Source: Lachnospiraceae bacterium YSD2013 (GTDB lineage: Bacteria; Bacillota; Clostridia; Lachnospirales; Lachnospiraceae). Taken from it: a stretch of DNA of 60,143 nucleotides. The stretch spans positions 1 to 60,143 of the forward strand of contig FMTX01000023.1 in assembly GCA_900100895.1 (NCBI GenBank), in the 5' to 3' direction. The translations under genes and the position numbers were made by a program. Shown here piece after piece: positions 1 through 9,848 of this stretch. The first letter of the stretch is position 1. Every line of letters begins with the position of its first letter. Under the pieces are notes generated by a model. It did not search any database, was not told the DNA's origin, and was given only the letters and a program-made list of their open reading frames with translations.

Positions 1-3000
1 ATGCCGTTACCGTGAGTTACGTAGTAGTGGCCTCTGGCGATAGCACCGCCGCCCATTGCGTAGTAGAATGCACCGTCGATGTCGAGAAGTCCCGCATAGG
101 TCTTCTTGTCATTTACGAAGTAGTACAAACCGCCGTCAACTTCCACAATACCGTTCTTTAACTTCTTGGGAGCTCTGATTACGTCGTACTCGGCTCTGTC
201 GCTTGAATTGTCGAATACTGTGTTATAGAAGTCTTCGGGAAGTTCCTTGCCGTACATAATGTAGTCGCAGAACTTGAAGAAATCGCCGTACTCTTCGGAG
301 CTCTGAGCGTGGTCTGTAGGATAGTCGCCGAAAGCAATCTTTCCTTCGATACCTAAGAACTTGTAAACTTCGCGAGCCTGAACGTAAGCCGCATACATAC
401 CTTCGGGGTTGGTACCGTTGTCGTAGTAACCAGCCGATACGAAAAGACCTCTGGGTGCTACCAGCGAAAGAAGCATGTACGTATCAAAAGGTGTGCAGTC
501 GCCGCCTAAGAAGTCTGCGAATATGGTCTTAACCCAGGCCATACCCTGACCCTGAACCTGGCCGATGGGCTCAATCTTGGTAACAAGATGATCCTTCTCA
601 AAGCCGTATTCTTCGGTGGTGTAGTACTTACCCTGTGCTGAGTATCTGAAAGGAGCCGCGCCGCCGACACCTGAGTGCTCGGGGTTGGTTACCTTGATTC
701 TGTCTTCAAGAACGCCTGTTACAAGAGCTGTCTTTCCAAGGAAGGAGAATCCTGTAACCGCACTGTTCTCGGGATTAAGCTTAGCTAATTCGCCGATGCC
801 TTCTTCGATGCAGTCGATGATAAGACCTGCGCCCCAGGCTCTTGCCGCAAGAGGACCTACGCCTGTGGTGTAGATATTGCCCTTGCACTCGGGATACATC
901 TTGTAGAATACACCGTTGTAATAGCTGTCATTGGAAGCAACGTCGCCGTAAGCGCTGTAATCGATAACCGCATAGCCTGCATCCTGAGCGCCGCTGATGT
1001 TGCCGCCGTAGTTAATGATGTAAGGCCATCCGCCTTCGGGAGCTTCACCTTCGGGCATGTAAACCTTGAAGGAGAAAGAAGCCGCGTCGATACCGGGTCT
1101 TGAAACGGTAATCACGTAGTTGCTGCCGTTCCGGGCAAATGACTTCTCAAGTCCCGTCTCTTCAGCCTTCGGAAGCTTACCGTACATGTAGAACTCGTAG
1201 AGATCCTGAATCTCATCATGTCTCAAGCTCCACTTCTCGTCGGTGTTAACCCGGGTACCGTCTTCCATGGTGAAGACGTCGGGATAATTTGCGTTTTCTT
1301 TGAAACCGAGCACTGACTTGTGAACTCCGTCGTAAGTAATCTCTGACATCATCTCGATTACGTTAGCGTAGTACTCGTCAATCGTCTCGTCGGAGAGTGT
1401 TCCCGACAATGCTTCGTCGCGATACTTTTCAAGTAAAGCTCTGTCGTAGTTGGCGTCAAAAGAAGCCGCGTCGTAATTGTCTCTCTCCATAAGAAGGGCC
1501 TTATCAAGAACCTTCATAAGAACGTAAGGATCGTAACCCTTACGAACGCTTCCCTCGCCCGCTTCGTCAGCAAGGAATACCATCTTGCCTGCCTTGTTGG
1601 GGTTAGAGTAGCAATCGCCTGAAGCCCATGCAACGGAATCGGTTCTGGAACCCTTTTCGCAGAGGTTAACCGCGATATCAAGGCTCAGTTCCGAAAGCGC
1701 CTGAATATTCATGCTCTCGGCAAATTCATATCTTGCTTCAACTACGTATCCGCCTTCGATTTCCGTAAGCTTAGCGTAGAAAGGTTCGTTGTCGCCGAAT
1801 GTAACTGTGGTTACGTTCGCACGGTTGATTCTCCACTGTCCGCCGTCGCGTCCGAAGGAGTTCTGAGCGCTGTCTTCGGTAGGAATGATGAAGAACTCAA
1901 CAGAGTCTTTCTGGTGCGCATCCGAACCTGCAACGTCGTAAGTAGGATCCCAAACGGTTACAAGGAAGTAAACTGCCTTTTCGTCCCAAAGTGACTTAAT
2001 CTCGGCAAACTGTCCTTTCTTGTCCGCTCCGGTCTTGTAAGTGTAAGCGTTCTCCCATACTTCGTCGTCGCCTACGCCGTCCACAAGAGGAGTTCCTGCT
2101 TTGGACATAAGCTTTCCGTAGTGGTTGTCCGCAAGAATCTGAGCGCTCATAGCGTCAAGCGCGTCGCTCTGTTCCTTAATATCGCCCATTGAAGCGAAAG
2201 GATCCTTGGCAACCTGCCTTGCGAAGTTAAGCACTTCCTCGTCAAAAGAAGTCTTGATGGGATAAGGCTCAACGTTGTCCTTATAGTATGTCTTAATCTT
2301 GTTAAGAAGTGCGTATCTTCCGATGTCCTCGGTAACCTTATCGGTGTACTTGCCGCCGAAGGTGATTTCAGTCAGGTCTTTAGCGATAAAGCCCGCATTG
2401 TATGTAGCGGTCCATTTAAACATTCCGTAGAATACGCCTGAAATCGTAACATTGTTAACAGGATAGCTTGTTGCAAATAACGCTTTTCTGTAAACGGTTT
2501 TCTTTGCCGCCGAAGTAGCGTTGTTAACTACTGCCTCGAAGTAGAAAGGCTCGCCGTTTACGGGTGTGAATCCGAGTTCCGCAAAAGAAACACATGCTTC
2601 AAGCTGCCAGCCCTTATCGGTCTTGGCTGTCTCTGCGAATACGGAATCTACCTTGTTGTAGCTTCTGCTTGCTTTGCCGCCGAAGGTGCTAAAGTCAAAT
2701 GAACCGGTCCACTTCTCGGAAAGAGCTTCGCCGTCTGCGGTAACCACGAATTTCTTGGCATCGCCGTCAGGTGCGCCCGCAACTGTGAATGCAAAGCTGT
2801 CTTCTTCCTCATCGGAGTCGCCGTCAGAGTATACGTCGGAGTCGATGATGTCGGCATATACATAGAGATATGTGTCGTCCCACATTACCTTAACCTTAGC
2901 GTCGCCGTCTGTGGTGTCAACGCCCTCTGCGGTCTCGTCGATTAAGTTGTTTAAGTTAAAGTTTCTGCTTGCGTCCCAGGTATTCTCAATCTCGCCGTCG

Positions 3001-6000
3001 GCGATGATGATGCCGTACTTGGAAACGGGCTTAATCTTGGAAGCGTGAAGGTTCTCTGCGAAGAGTCCGCCGTCGGTCTTACCGGTAGTCCAGCCGCTTC
3101 CGACTGTAATTTCGTTGTAAGGAAGTTCTCTTAAGAAGAGTGCTCTCTTACTCTTAACATTTCCGTCTGCGTCGCAGTCTGTAAGGATTGCTTCAAAAGC
3201 AAGGTCCGTGTCATCAGCTTCAAGCTTAAGAACGGAAAGCGGAACGACTGCTTCTACGCTCCAACCTGCGTCGGTAGTGCTCACATTGGTGGTAACACCG
3301 CTTACTGCCTTGTAAGACTTGGTAATGGTAGTGCCCCATGTATTCCAGTCAAAGCTTGCTGAGTATGAAGGTGTAACAGCGTCGCCGTCAGCCGTGAAAA
3401 GAATGTTCACAACGTCGGAGCCTGCCTTTAAGCCTTTTGCAAAAGTAAATGCGATGCCGTCTTCTTTGTCCGAAGCACCTTCTTTTACTGTTACGTCTGC
3501 GTCAGCGATTTCAGCCTTGATGTAGAGGTTCTCGTCGTCGTAGAGGAGCTTAACGGTGCCGGTTGCGCCGGCTTCGGAACCTGCTACCACGTTCTTTAAC
3601 TCATATACGGAAGCGTTGTTCCAATCGTCGTCATAAGGGTCGCCGAAAGCAAGGTCGTCGGGCTTGGAAAGAACAATTACCTTAGCCTGTACGGATAAGT
3701 CAAGGTTTTGGTCGTTCACTACGCCTTCGGGAAGGGTGAGTGTTCCGTTTACGATGAATTCCTGCTCAGCGTTGGTGGTTGCGTCAAAGCTGCTGCCTGC
3801 AACGTCCCATGTAACTGCTGCCTGTCTGTAGCGGGCGTCGTCTACGTATACGTAACCAACCTTGGGAAGTGCTGCCTCGATGTCGGAAACGCTTACGCCG
3901 TGGTCGAGTACGGTTGCTTTCTTAACGTACTTGTCTGCGTCTACGGAGGTTACGTTGTTGCCTGCGAGTGAATCCCAGTCGGGATCCCAGTTAACGTCTT
4001 CAAAGTATACGCAGGACTTAATCTTTCTTTGGTCGGTAGTGGGTGCTACGCCGTATTCGTTCTGATACAAAACGTCGATGAAGTATGCAAGATCCATGGT
4101 GATAATCTTGTGGTTGGGGGTGCTTCCCGTGTCGTTGGTCTCATGAACGTTGATGAAAATGTGGTCGTCAAGACCGAGCATTCTGTATACTTCGCGAGCC
4201 TTTAAGTAGGTTAAGGACATAGCCGCGGAGTTGGTCCAGTTTTCACCGGTAAGACCTGCGGTAATCATTAAGTATCTGTCCTCGTCCGCCATAAGGGATG
4301 CGAGATAGTACTGGTCGAAGGGCAGCTGGTTAACTGACTTAAACTTGGCGAAGTTGTCGTTGAACCAGAAGATTTCGCCGGAAGCCTGAAGGCTTCCGAG
4401 TCCTTCGTTCTGATCGACTGTTACTGTGGTAACGCCGTCGTGGTTGAGTCCGATGTTCGCGCCGTCATAGGTCTTGCCTTCGGAAGAATATCTGAAGGTT
4501 GCCATACCGCCGGCACCCGAACATGTGGGATCGATGTACTTAATTCTTTCGTCATACGCGCCTGCTACTGCTGTAGCCTTACCGAGTCTTGAAACTCCGG
4601 CGAGCATGTTGATTTCGGGGTTGATGTTGTACTCGGCTGCAAGTCCGTTCTCGAGTGCGTCGAGAATCTTGCCTGCGCCCCAGCTCCATGCAACGAGTGC
4701 GCCTGTCTGCTCTTTCCAGTGTGTTCCGTAGGGGTGGATTGTGTAGAAAAGACCGGTTCTGGAAAGGTCGTCGGAGGCGAAATCGGTGTATGTCCAGGAT
4801 GCCACGGCCATACCTCTGCTTGCCGCATAGTATACGGTGTCACCGGCATAGCCTGACATCTCGGAATAGAAAGGATAGCCCCCTTCCGGAGCTTCGGTTG
4901 TAGGAACTACGAATGTCATGCTTACGGTGCCTTTGGCTTCGCCACGTTCAACTGTCAACTTGAGGGTACCCTGCTTAACCGTGATTTTCTTTTTTTCGCC
5001 CGTAACGGGGTCGGTAACGGTTACTTCACGCTCAGCCATGCCGGTCACTTCGTAAGATACGATTTCGTCAGAAGTGTCGGGGTAAGGGCCGTACATGTAG
5101 TAGTCGTAATATTCTTTGATTTCTTTTTTGCGTGCTTCCCAGTTATCTGCGGTGACCTTGGTGGTGCCGTCGTAGAACGTGAAAATGTCGGGAAGTTCGG
5201 GATGCTCGGCCATCTCAAGGGGGCTTAAGTAGCCTGAACCGTCGTCGAGTGTGTTCACGCAGGTAACAAGCTTGTCGTAGTAAGCATCGATTTCGGCCTG
5301 GGTGTAGCCGCCTGCTGCGAGGAATGCCTCTACTTCAGCTATGAGAGCCTTCGCCTCTTCGCCGTTTACATATACTGAAAGGTCGATTGCTTTGACCTTC
5401 TCAAGGTATGTGTAGAGCGAGTAAGGGAAGCCCGGTGTTACGTCATCGGCGGACTTACCGGTCAACTTCACCTCTCCGAAAAGGCTTGTGTCCTGGTAGC
5501 CGTCGCCGGAGGTTGCAAAGAGTGAAAGCTCACCCTTTCTTGAACCGCCTTCCGCGCAATTTATCTGAGCGTCGAAGCCGAATCGGGCATCATTGTCGGG
5601 GGTTGCACTCTCCCACTTGATGCATCCTTCAACAATGTAGCCTTCTTCGGTGACGGTGGTCTTGGTGTACCAGCGTCCTTCTTCACCGCTGTCGGTGCTT
5701 CTTTCATTATCAAAATTAACTCTGTAGTGCGCATCGTCAGAGCCGTATGCGCCGCTTCTGTCGTTGAGTTCGTCTAAGAATACTTCAACGGAGTCCTGCT
5801 CGTAAGCGTTGCCGCTTGCCTTGTCGAGTGTGGCATCCTTAACGTCTACGAGAACGTAGAGTGCGTTGTCGTCCCACATAAGCTTGGCGGTTGCGCTTGA
5901 AGTTGCGCTGTTTCTGGCCCGGAGTAAGTCGTATGACTTAGCTTTGCTCCACATTTCGTCAACTGCGCCGTCTACAAGCGGTGAGCCGTAAGGTGCGATT

Positions 6001-6353
6001 ACGCCGGCAAAAGAATCCGTTTCTTCAGCCGTGATGTCTTCGCCTGAGACATCGTTATCTGATATTGTGTCGTTTTCGGAAGTTCCGGGTACTTCGCCTT
6101 CTGCGGGTGCAGCGGGCGCTTCTTCGGTGGGCTCTTCCGCTTCTTTAACAGGTGCTTCCGCAGGTGTTTCTTCGGGCTGTTCAGCCTCTTCGCCTGCGGG
6201 GTTGGTGCTTTCTTCGCCGTCTTCGGCAGGTGCGGGCTCTTCGTATCCGCCTGCGCCTATTTCAGCCGCATAAGCCGGTGCGATGTTGGAAAGCACTGTT
6301 GTGAGTGCCAGGGTCACTGCCGCGGCACTTTTGAAAAGTTTATTCCTTCTCAT
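1..6353 (-). CDS. Secreted multidomain CE15-type (glucuronoyl) esterase with CBM9-like domains and wall-binding repeats, partial
   Basis: This gene runs off the left edge; 2117 codons are visible without a stop. The start at 6353 follows an AAAGGAGAG ribosome site and begins a signal peptide (about 31 residues ending APAYAA), then an acidic Pro/Glu linker. Domains by residue: CBM9-like 125-298; CE15-type alpha/beta hydrolase 386-757 with nucleophile motif GVSRLGKA near 582; Ig-like (Big_4 type) 808-891; CBM9-like 893-1110, 1113-1310 and 1415-1600; a second CE15-type domain 1691-2044 with GFSFLGKTA near 1865; aromatic cell-wall-binding repeats from about 2060. CE15 enzymes cleave ester bonds between lignin and glucuronoxylan. 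Catalytic His candidates are in STPNHK and YPTDHA. The second domain lacks the Arg of the usual G-x-S-R-x-G-K motif. Family assignment is from motifs; substrate is inferred. Confidence 0.85.
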   Translation of the reverse strand, partial: MRRNKLFKSAAAVTLALTTVLSNIAPAYAAEIGAGGYEEPAPAEDGEESTNPAGEEAEQPEETPAEAPVKEAEEPTEEAPAAPAEGEVPGTSENDTISDNDVSGEDITAEETDSFAGVIAPYGSPLVDGAVDEMWSKAKSYDLLRARNSATSSATAKLMWDDNALYVLVDVKDATLDKASGNAYEQDSVEVFLDELNDRSGAYGSDDAHYRVNFDNERSTDSGEEGRWYTKTTVTEEGYIVEGCIKWESATPDNDARFGFDAQINCAEGGSRKGELSLFATSGDGYQDTSLFGEVKLTGKSADDVTPGFPYSLYTYLEKVKAIDLSVYVNGEEAKALIAEVEAFLAAGGYTQAEIDAYYDKLVTCVNTLDDGSGYLSPLEMAEHPELPDIFTFYDGTTKVTADNWEARKKEIKEYYDYYMYGPYPDTSDEIVSYEVTGMAEREVTVTDPVTGEKKKITVKQGTLKLTVERGEAKGTVSMTFVVPTTEAPEGGYPFYSEMSGYAGDTVYYAASRGMAVASWTYTDFASDDLSRTGLFYTIHPYGTHWKEQTGALVAWSWGAGKILDALENGLAAEYNINPEINMLAGVSRLGKATAVAGAYDERIKYIDPTCSGAGGMATFRYSSEGKTYDGANIGLNHDGVTTVTVDQNEGLGSLQASGEIFWFNDNFAKFKSVNQLPFDQYYLASLMADEDRYLMITAGLTGENWTNSAAMSLTYLKAREVYRMLGLDDHIFINVHETNDTGSTPNHKIITMDLAYFIDVLYQNEYGVAPTTDQRKIKSCVYFEDVNWDPDWDSLAGNNVTSVDADKYVKKATVLDHGVSVSDIEAALPKVGYVYVDDARYRQAAVTWDVAGSSFDATTNAEQEFIVNGTLTLPEGVVNDQNLDLSVQAKVIVLSKPDDLAFGDPYDDDWNNASVYELKNVVAGSEAGATGTVKLLYDDENLYIKAEIADADVTVKEGASDKEDGIAFTFAKGLKAGSDVVNILFTADGDAVTPSYSASFDWNTWGTTITKSYKAVSGVTTNVSTTDAGWSVEAVVPLSVLKLEADDTDLAFEAILTDCDADGNVKSKRALFLRELPYNEITVGSGWTTGKTDGGLFAENLHASKIKPVSKYGIIIADGEIENTWDASRNFNLNNLIDETAEGVDTTDGDAKVKVMWDDTYLYVYADIIDSDVYSDGDSDEEEDSFAFTVAGAPDGDAKKFVVTADGEALSEKWTGSFDFSTFGGKASRSYNKVDSVFAETAKTDKGWQLEACVSFAELGFTPVNGEPFYFEAVVNNATSAAKKTVYRKALFATSYPVNNVTISGVFYGMFKWTATYNAGFIAKDLTEITFGGKYTDKVTEDIGRYALLNKIKTYYKDNVEPYPIKTSFDEEVLNFARQVAKDPFASMGDIKEQSDALDAMSAQILADNHYGKLMSKAGTPLVDGVGDDEVWENAYTYKTGADKKGQFAEIKSLWDEKAVYFLVTVWDPTYDVAGSDAHQKDSVEFFIIPTEDSAQNSFGRDGGQWRINRANVTTVTFGDNEPFYAKLTEIEGGYVVEARYEFAESMNIQALSELSLDIAVNLCEKGSRTDSVAWASGDCYSNPNKAGKMVFLADEAGEGSVRKGYDPYVLMKVLDKALLMERDNYDAASFDANYDRALLEKYRDEALSGTLSDETIDEYYANVIEMMSEITYDGVHKSVLGFKENANYPDVFTMEDGTRVNTDEKWSLRHDEIQDLYEFYMYGKLPKAEETGLEKSFARNGSNYVITVSRPGIDAASFSFKVYMPEGEAPEGGWPYIINYGGNISGAQDAGYAVIDYSAYGDVASNDSYYNGVFYKMYPECKGNIYTTGVGPLAARAWGAGLIIDCIEEGIGELAKLNPENSAVTGFSFLGKTALVTGVLEDRIKVTNPEHSGVGGAAPFRYSAQGKYYTTEEYGFEKDHLVTKIEPIGQVQGQGMAWVKTIFADFLGGDCTPFDTYMLLSLVAPRGLFVSAGYYDNGTNPEGMYAAYVQAREVYKFLGIEGKIAFGDYPTDHAQSSEEYGDFFKFCDYIMYGKELPEDFYNTVFDNSSDRAEYDVIRAPKKLKNGIVEVDGGLYYFVNDKKTYAGLLDIDGAFYYAMGGGAIARGHYYVTHGNG

Positions 6354-6462
6354 CTCCCTCTCTCCTTTTCATAAGATTGTGAACTTACACACGTCCGTAA
6401 GAGAAGGCATCACCCCCATGCCAATGTCTGCTTACCCCTAATCCAATGTGCAATTTGTTCAC

Positions 6463-6570
6463 CGTATGTATACAATTTTAATTTTTTTTAGTAATATTCA
6501 CTAACGAATTATTGCGGACAAACTTAGAAAAGTTGCGGATTTGTATGCATACAAGTGGGCAGTTGTATGC
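6463..6570. promoter_or_regulatory. Palindromic TTGTATGC repeats upstream of the esterase gene
   Basis: The 5' flank of the esterase gene holds a perfect 14-bp palindrome, TTGTATGCATACAA, at 6541-6554. A further TTGTATGC follows at 6563-6570 and a related GTATGTATAC lies near 6463. The spacing and repetition suggest an operator for a regulator of the esterase gene. No matching regulator gene is visible beside it. The rest of 6354-6731 holds A/T-rich leader sequence and the terminator of the sfsA operon, and no gene. Confidence 0.4.
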
Positions 6571-6603
6571 CCATTCCTTCCCAGTTTTAAGAGGAATAAT
6601 GTC

Positions 6604-6633
6604 AAAAAAAGGGCAGACCGTTTGAGGTCTGCC
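6604..6633 (-). terminator. Rho-independent terminator of the greA-aroA-sfsA operon
   Basis: On the minus strand GGCAGACC and GGTCTGCC form an 8-bp stem with a 6-nt loop, followed by a run of seven T. It lies about 100 bp after the sfsA stop. Confidence 0.9.
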
Positions 6634-6731
6634 ATACTTAATCTGATATAAAATTGGGAACTGTCCTTGTCACGGGAATCTGCGCTTTTATTCCCCACAG
6701 GATTAGTAACCGATTCCGCGTCGATTCATTT

Positions 6732-7412
6732 CTATTCAAGCGTTTCGCCGTTAATTTTAAGCTCGTCGGGAGTGACGGTTGTGGTGAGAAACATTACCTT
6801 CACACCTGCACGTCTCGCGTCTTCCATCGCTTCGCCGAACTCGGGATGAGTCGCAACGTGAGGAAGTACACGATCTACGCCTTCCATTTGGATGACAAAA
6901 GCAAGAATTGCCTCATAGCCTTCTTGTCGCGCCTTAATCAACTCGCGGATGTGCTTAACGCCTCGCTCCGTGGGGGCGTCGGGAAAGTAACCGGTGCCGT
7001 CAATCTCGAGAGTGCAGCCTTTGACTTCCATGAGGAAGCGCTTGGTGCCCGCAGTGGTTTCTTTCTCCATATAGAAGTCGATGCGGGAGTTGCCGTAGGT
7101 GTACTCGGGAATGACCTTGTCGTAGTCCTTGGTGGACAGCCATTCTTTGACCACTTTGTTGGGGGCCTGGCTGTCTATGTTGAATAAGACGCCGGTGGAG
7201 GGCTTCTTAACGGCTACAAGGTCGTAAGTGGTCTTGCGACCGGGAGTGCCGGGAGCCGTTAGGTAGACTTCGGCGCCTTTAATCAGAAGTTCCTTGCATC
7301 TTCCTGTGTTTTTGACATGTACGCGCTCCTCTTGACCATTTAAGTCAACATCCGCTTCAAAACGATTGGGACGCGCTAAAAATGTGGCTTTTACTATATT
7401 TGAGTATTTCAT
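6732..7412 (-). CDS. sfsA: DNA/RNA nuclease SfsA (sugar fermentation stimulation protein A)
   Basis: The 226-residue protein matches SfsA in length and motifs: an N-terminal OB-like part (ATFLARPNRFEADVDLNGQ, VHVKNTGRCKELL) and a C-terminal nuclease-like domain with SRIDFYME and FLMEVKGCTLE, where the Asp, Glu and Lys would bind metal. SfsA was named for maltose metabolism in E. coli and is now regarded as a nuclease of the PD-(D/E)XK type. The start at 7412 is chosen because its ATG overlaps the aroA stop (ATGA), which gives translational coupling; the longer open frame upstream lies within aroA. It is the last gene before the terminator at 6604. Confidence 0.9.
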   Translation of the reverse strand: MKYSNIVKATFLARPNRFEADVDLNGQEERVHVKNTGRCKELLIKGAEVYLTAPGTPGRKTTYDLVAVKKPSTGVLFNIDSQAPNKVVKEWLSTKDYDKVIPEYTYGNSRIDFYMEKETTAGTKRFLMEVKGCTLEIDGTGYFPDAPTERGVKHIRELIKARQEGYEAILAFVIQMEGVDRVLPHVATHPEFGEAMEDARRAGVKVMFLTTTVTPDELKINGETLE

Positions 7413-8716
7413 GATTCGGTATGTGATTCGGAAATCTGAGCCAATTCGTCGTAGAAGCCTACAAAGGACTTGTCTACGCATCCGCAGTCCTTTATAGTCA
7501 TCTTGCCGGTGCGAAGACCGAGGATTGAAAAGGCCATGGCTATGCGGTGATCTCTGTGAGGGTCGATGGTGCCGCCCTTGGGATTGCCGCCTTCCACTAC
7601 TATGAAGTCCTTGCCGCGACTGCACTTGATTCCGCACTCTTCAAGGTTCTCGCATACATTGAGGACTCTGTTGGACTCCTGTTTCTTGATATGGCCTATG
7701 TTGGTAATCTTGGTCTTGCCCTTTCTCACGGATGCAAGAACCGCTACAGTTGCAACCTGGTCGGAGAAATCTGCCATATCGATGGTGATATCTCCCTCAG
7801 GAAGAGAATCCGTATCGTGGAGCAGGCTTATCTCGCCCTTGTCATCGCTTTCAATGCGGGCGCCCATAGTCTCCATGAGCTTAAGGAACTGCATGTCGCC
7901 CTGAATGGAAGACTGCATTACACCGTTAACGGTAGCCTTGCCGCCAAGGAGCATAGGTATAGCATAGAGATAGCAAGCAGACGACACATCGGGCTCAGCC
8001 TCGACATCGGCACATCTGTAGGCGCCGGTACCGCCGACTTTAAATGTGTTGCCGTCCTTGATAATAGTGCAGCCAAAGAGCTTGGCCACGCTGATGGTCA
8101 TATCTATGTATGAATTGTGGGTCTTACCTGCGGCCGTGATTGTTGACTGATTTGGTAAACAGCCTAAAGCCATAAGCATTCCGCTTACGAACTGAGTGCT
8201 CTCGGATGCGTCAATATTAAGGTTAATCGGCACTCCGAGGCGAGGCTTCCTGCCGACGATTTTAATCGGAAGGTGACCTTCTTTGCCGAGACATTTTATT
8301 TTAACTCCAAGAGTCTTAAGCGCGGATAACAGTCCTGCCATGGGGCGTGCGCAAAGCTGAGGCGACGCGTTGACTGTATAAGTACCGTCCGAGCAGGCCA
8401 GCATTGCAGTCAGGAATCTTGCCGCTGTTCCGGCACTTCCTACGTAAACTGTTGCTTCTTTTCGCGGAATGTCTCCGTTCTTACCGTATACTCTTATAAC
8501 CTTAAGGCTTGCGTTGTAGTAAACCTGAAATCCCAGGTCTCTTAAGGCATTCATCATTACTCTGCTGTCCTCGGCAAGCGCGGCATTCTGAATGACACAC
8601 TTTCCGTCGGAAAGTGCTGCAAATACCATCGCTCTTGCGAGTATGCTTTTTGAACCGGGAACATTACCCCTGATGTCAACCGGCCCTTTAATCTTCTCAA
8701 TCTTTATCGATTCCAT
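7409..8716 (-). CDS. aroA: 3-phosphoshikimate 1-carboxyvinyltransferase (EPSP synthase)
   Basis: This enzyme joins phosphoenolpyruvate to shikimate-3-phosphate, the sixth step of chorismate synthesis. The 435 residues carry the family landmarks in order: PGSKSILARA near residue 20 (substrate Lys and Ser), GSAGTAARFLTAM near 92, DASESTQFVSG near 170, EPDVSSACYLYA near 240 and DHRIAMAFSILGL near 390. The usual GNAGTAMRPL reads GSAGTAARFL, so the loop targeted by glyphosate differs from the E. coli type and looks like class II enzymes. The start overlaps the preceding stop by one base (TAATG). Other aro genes are not in the window. Confidence 0.95.
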   Translation of the reverse strand: MESIKIEKIKGPVDIRGNVPGSKSILARAMVFAALSDGKCVIQNAALAEDSRVMMNALRDLGFQVYYNASLKVIRVYGKNGDIPRKEATVYVGSAGTAARFLTAMLACSDGTYTVNASPQLCARPMAGLLSALKTLGVKIKCLGKEGHLPIKIVGRKPRLGVPINLNIDASESTQFVSGMLMALGCLPNQSTITAAGKTHNSYIDMTISVAKLFGCTIIKDGNTFKVGGTGAYRCADVEAEPDVSSACYLYAIPMLLGGKATVNGVMQSSIQGDMQFLKLMETMGARIESDDKGEISLLHDTDSLPEGDITIDMADFSDQVATVAVLASVRKGKTKITNIGHIKKQESNRVLNVCENLEECGIKCSRGKDFIVVEGGNPKGGTIDPHRDHRIAMAFSILGLRTGKMTIKDCGCVDKSFVGFYDELAQISESHTES

Positions 8717-9219
8717 TAAAAATTCCTAAGCTCCCCTGCTTCATCTATAGTGGAATTGTCAATCTTTCTTATGGTTACGAAGTAGGAATAGTCCTTACTT
8801 ACGCTGATTTCAACCCTGTCGCCTACCTTGTGGCCCATAAGTGCCTTACCCATAGGGGATTCGTTGCTTACCAAGCCGTGGAGGGAGTCCTCTCTCACGG
8901 TAGTGACTATCTTATATACTTCTTCTACGTCGTCTTCTTCGACATAGACGGTAATGGTCTTATTAATACCCACTTCGTCGTCGCCAGACTCATCGTCTAC
9001 GACCTGAGCGGTTCTGATCATTCTCTCTAAGTATCTGATGCGGCTTTCGTTCTTGTTCTTTTCTTTCTTGGCCGCATAGTATTCAAAGTTCTCGCTTAAA
9101 TCGCCAAGAGAACGGGCTTCTTTGACATGTTCGAGCAGTTCGGGGCGCACTACGCACTTTCTGTACTCGATTTCTTTCTCCATGTCTTCTATGTCTTTTC
9201 TTGTAAGTTCGTTGTTCAT
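8716..9219 (-). CDS. GreA/GreB-family transcription elongation factor
   Basis: The 167-residue protein has the two-part Gre architecture. An N-terminal antiparallel coiled coil (about residues 1-78) carries the acidic tip LGDLSENFEYYAAK, whose Asp and Glu reach into the RNA polymerase secondary channel and trigger cleavage of backtracked RNA. A C-terminal FKBP-like domain contains SNESPMGKALMGHKVGDRVEI. It may be a second Gre paralogue rather than the main greA, because it sits in a metabolic operon. It is first in the coupled set greA-aroA-sfsA, 70 bp after folA. Confidence 0.9.
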   Translation of the reverse strand: MNNELTRKDIEDMEKEIEYRKCVVRPELLEHVKEARSLGDLSENFEYYAAKKEKNKNESRIRYLERMIRTAQVVDDESGDDEVGINKTITVYVEEDDVEEVYKIVTTVREDSLHGLVSNESPMGKALMGHKVGDRVEISVSKDYSYFVTIRKIDNSTIDEAGELRNF

Positions 9220-9289
9220 TTACTATAATAAACCCCTTCGTGCTTTATTATCGGTCGCCTTCTAATAAGCCCTTGCGGCTTATTCCGGC

Positions 9290-9811
9290 TCAATATTCCT
9301 CCGTGTTTGGTTTCTTCCGAGGCTTCTGAGGAGCCTTCTTGATGTAGGTTACGTATTTGTAAGGGATTTCTCCGTCCACTTCTTCGTCCACAACTCTGGT
9401 GTACTTAGACTTGTCAAATTCAGGAAAAAGAGTGTCGCCCTCGATTTCCATGTCAATCTCTGTTATGAAGAGCTTGTCCGCGAGGGGTAAGCCTTCTTTG
9501 TAGATGCCTGCGCCGCCGGATAAGTAGATGTTCTCGCCGGGGCGGTTTTTCTGAGCATATTCTATCGCTTCGGTGAGGCTCGGAACGGTTACACAGTTCT
9601 CCGCTTCATAATGCGCCGTCTTCGAAACAACAATCGTAAATCTATTCGGAAGGGGGCGTCCTATCTCATCATAGGAACGTCTTCCCATAATCACTACATT
9701 GCCGGTGGTGAGCTCTTTAAATCGTCTCTGCTCGCCCTTGATTCTCCAGGGAATCTGGCCTTTGTTACCTATTACGCGGTTCTTGGTGTACGCTACTATA
9801 AGTCCTATCAT
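9290..9811 (-). CDS. folA: Dihydrofolate reductase
   Basis: This enzyme reduces dihydrofolate to tetrahydrofolate with NADPH. In 173 residues the family motifs are MIGLIVAYTKNRVIG at the N-terminus, IPWRIKGEQRRFKELT (substrate loop, Trp near 22), VVIMGRRSYDEIGRPLPNR (NADPH-binding G-R-[RK]-[ST]) and IYLSGGAGIYKEGLPLADKLFITEI (cofactor glycines). The C-terminus is extended by a short basic tail rich in Pro and Lys. No thyA lies beside it. The gene starts just right of greA, and the structured element described at 9849 lies immediately upstream of its start. Confidence 0.95.
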   Translation of the reverse strand: MIGLIVAYTKNRVIGNKGQIPWRIKGEQRRFKELTTGNVVIMGRRSYDEIGRPLPNRFTIVVSKTAHYEAENCVTVPSLTEAIEYAQKNRPGENIYLSGGAGIYKEGLPLADKLFITEIDMEIEGDTLFPEFDKSKYTRVVDEEVDGEIPYKYVTYIKKAPQKPRKKPNTEEY

Positions 9812-9848
9812 AACAAATTCTCCATAATTCCAATAGACTACTAAAAAT

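Noticed and set aside
7413-7637. N-terminal extension of sfsA
   Set aside because: Lies inside aroA; SfsA family start and the ATGA overlap fix the start at 7412.
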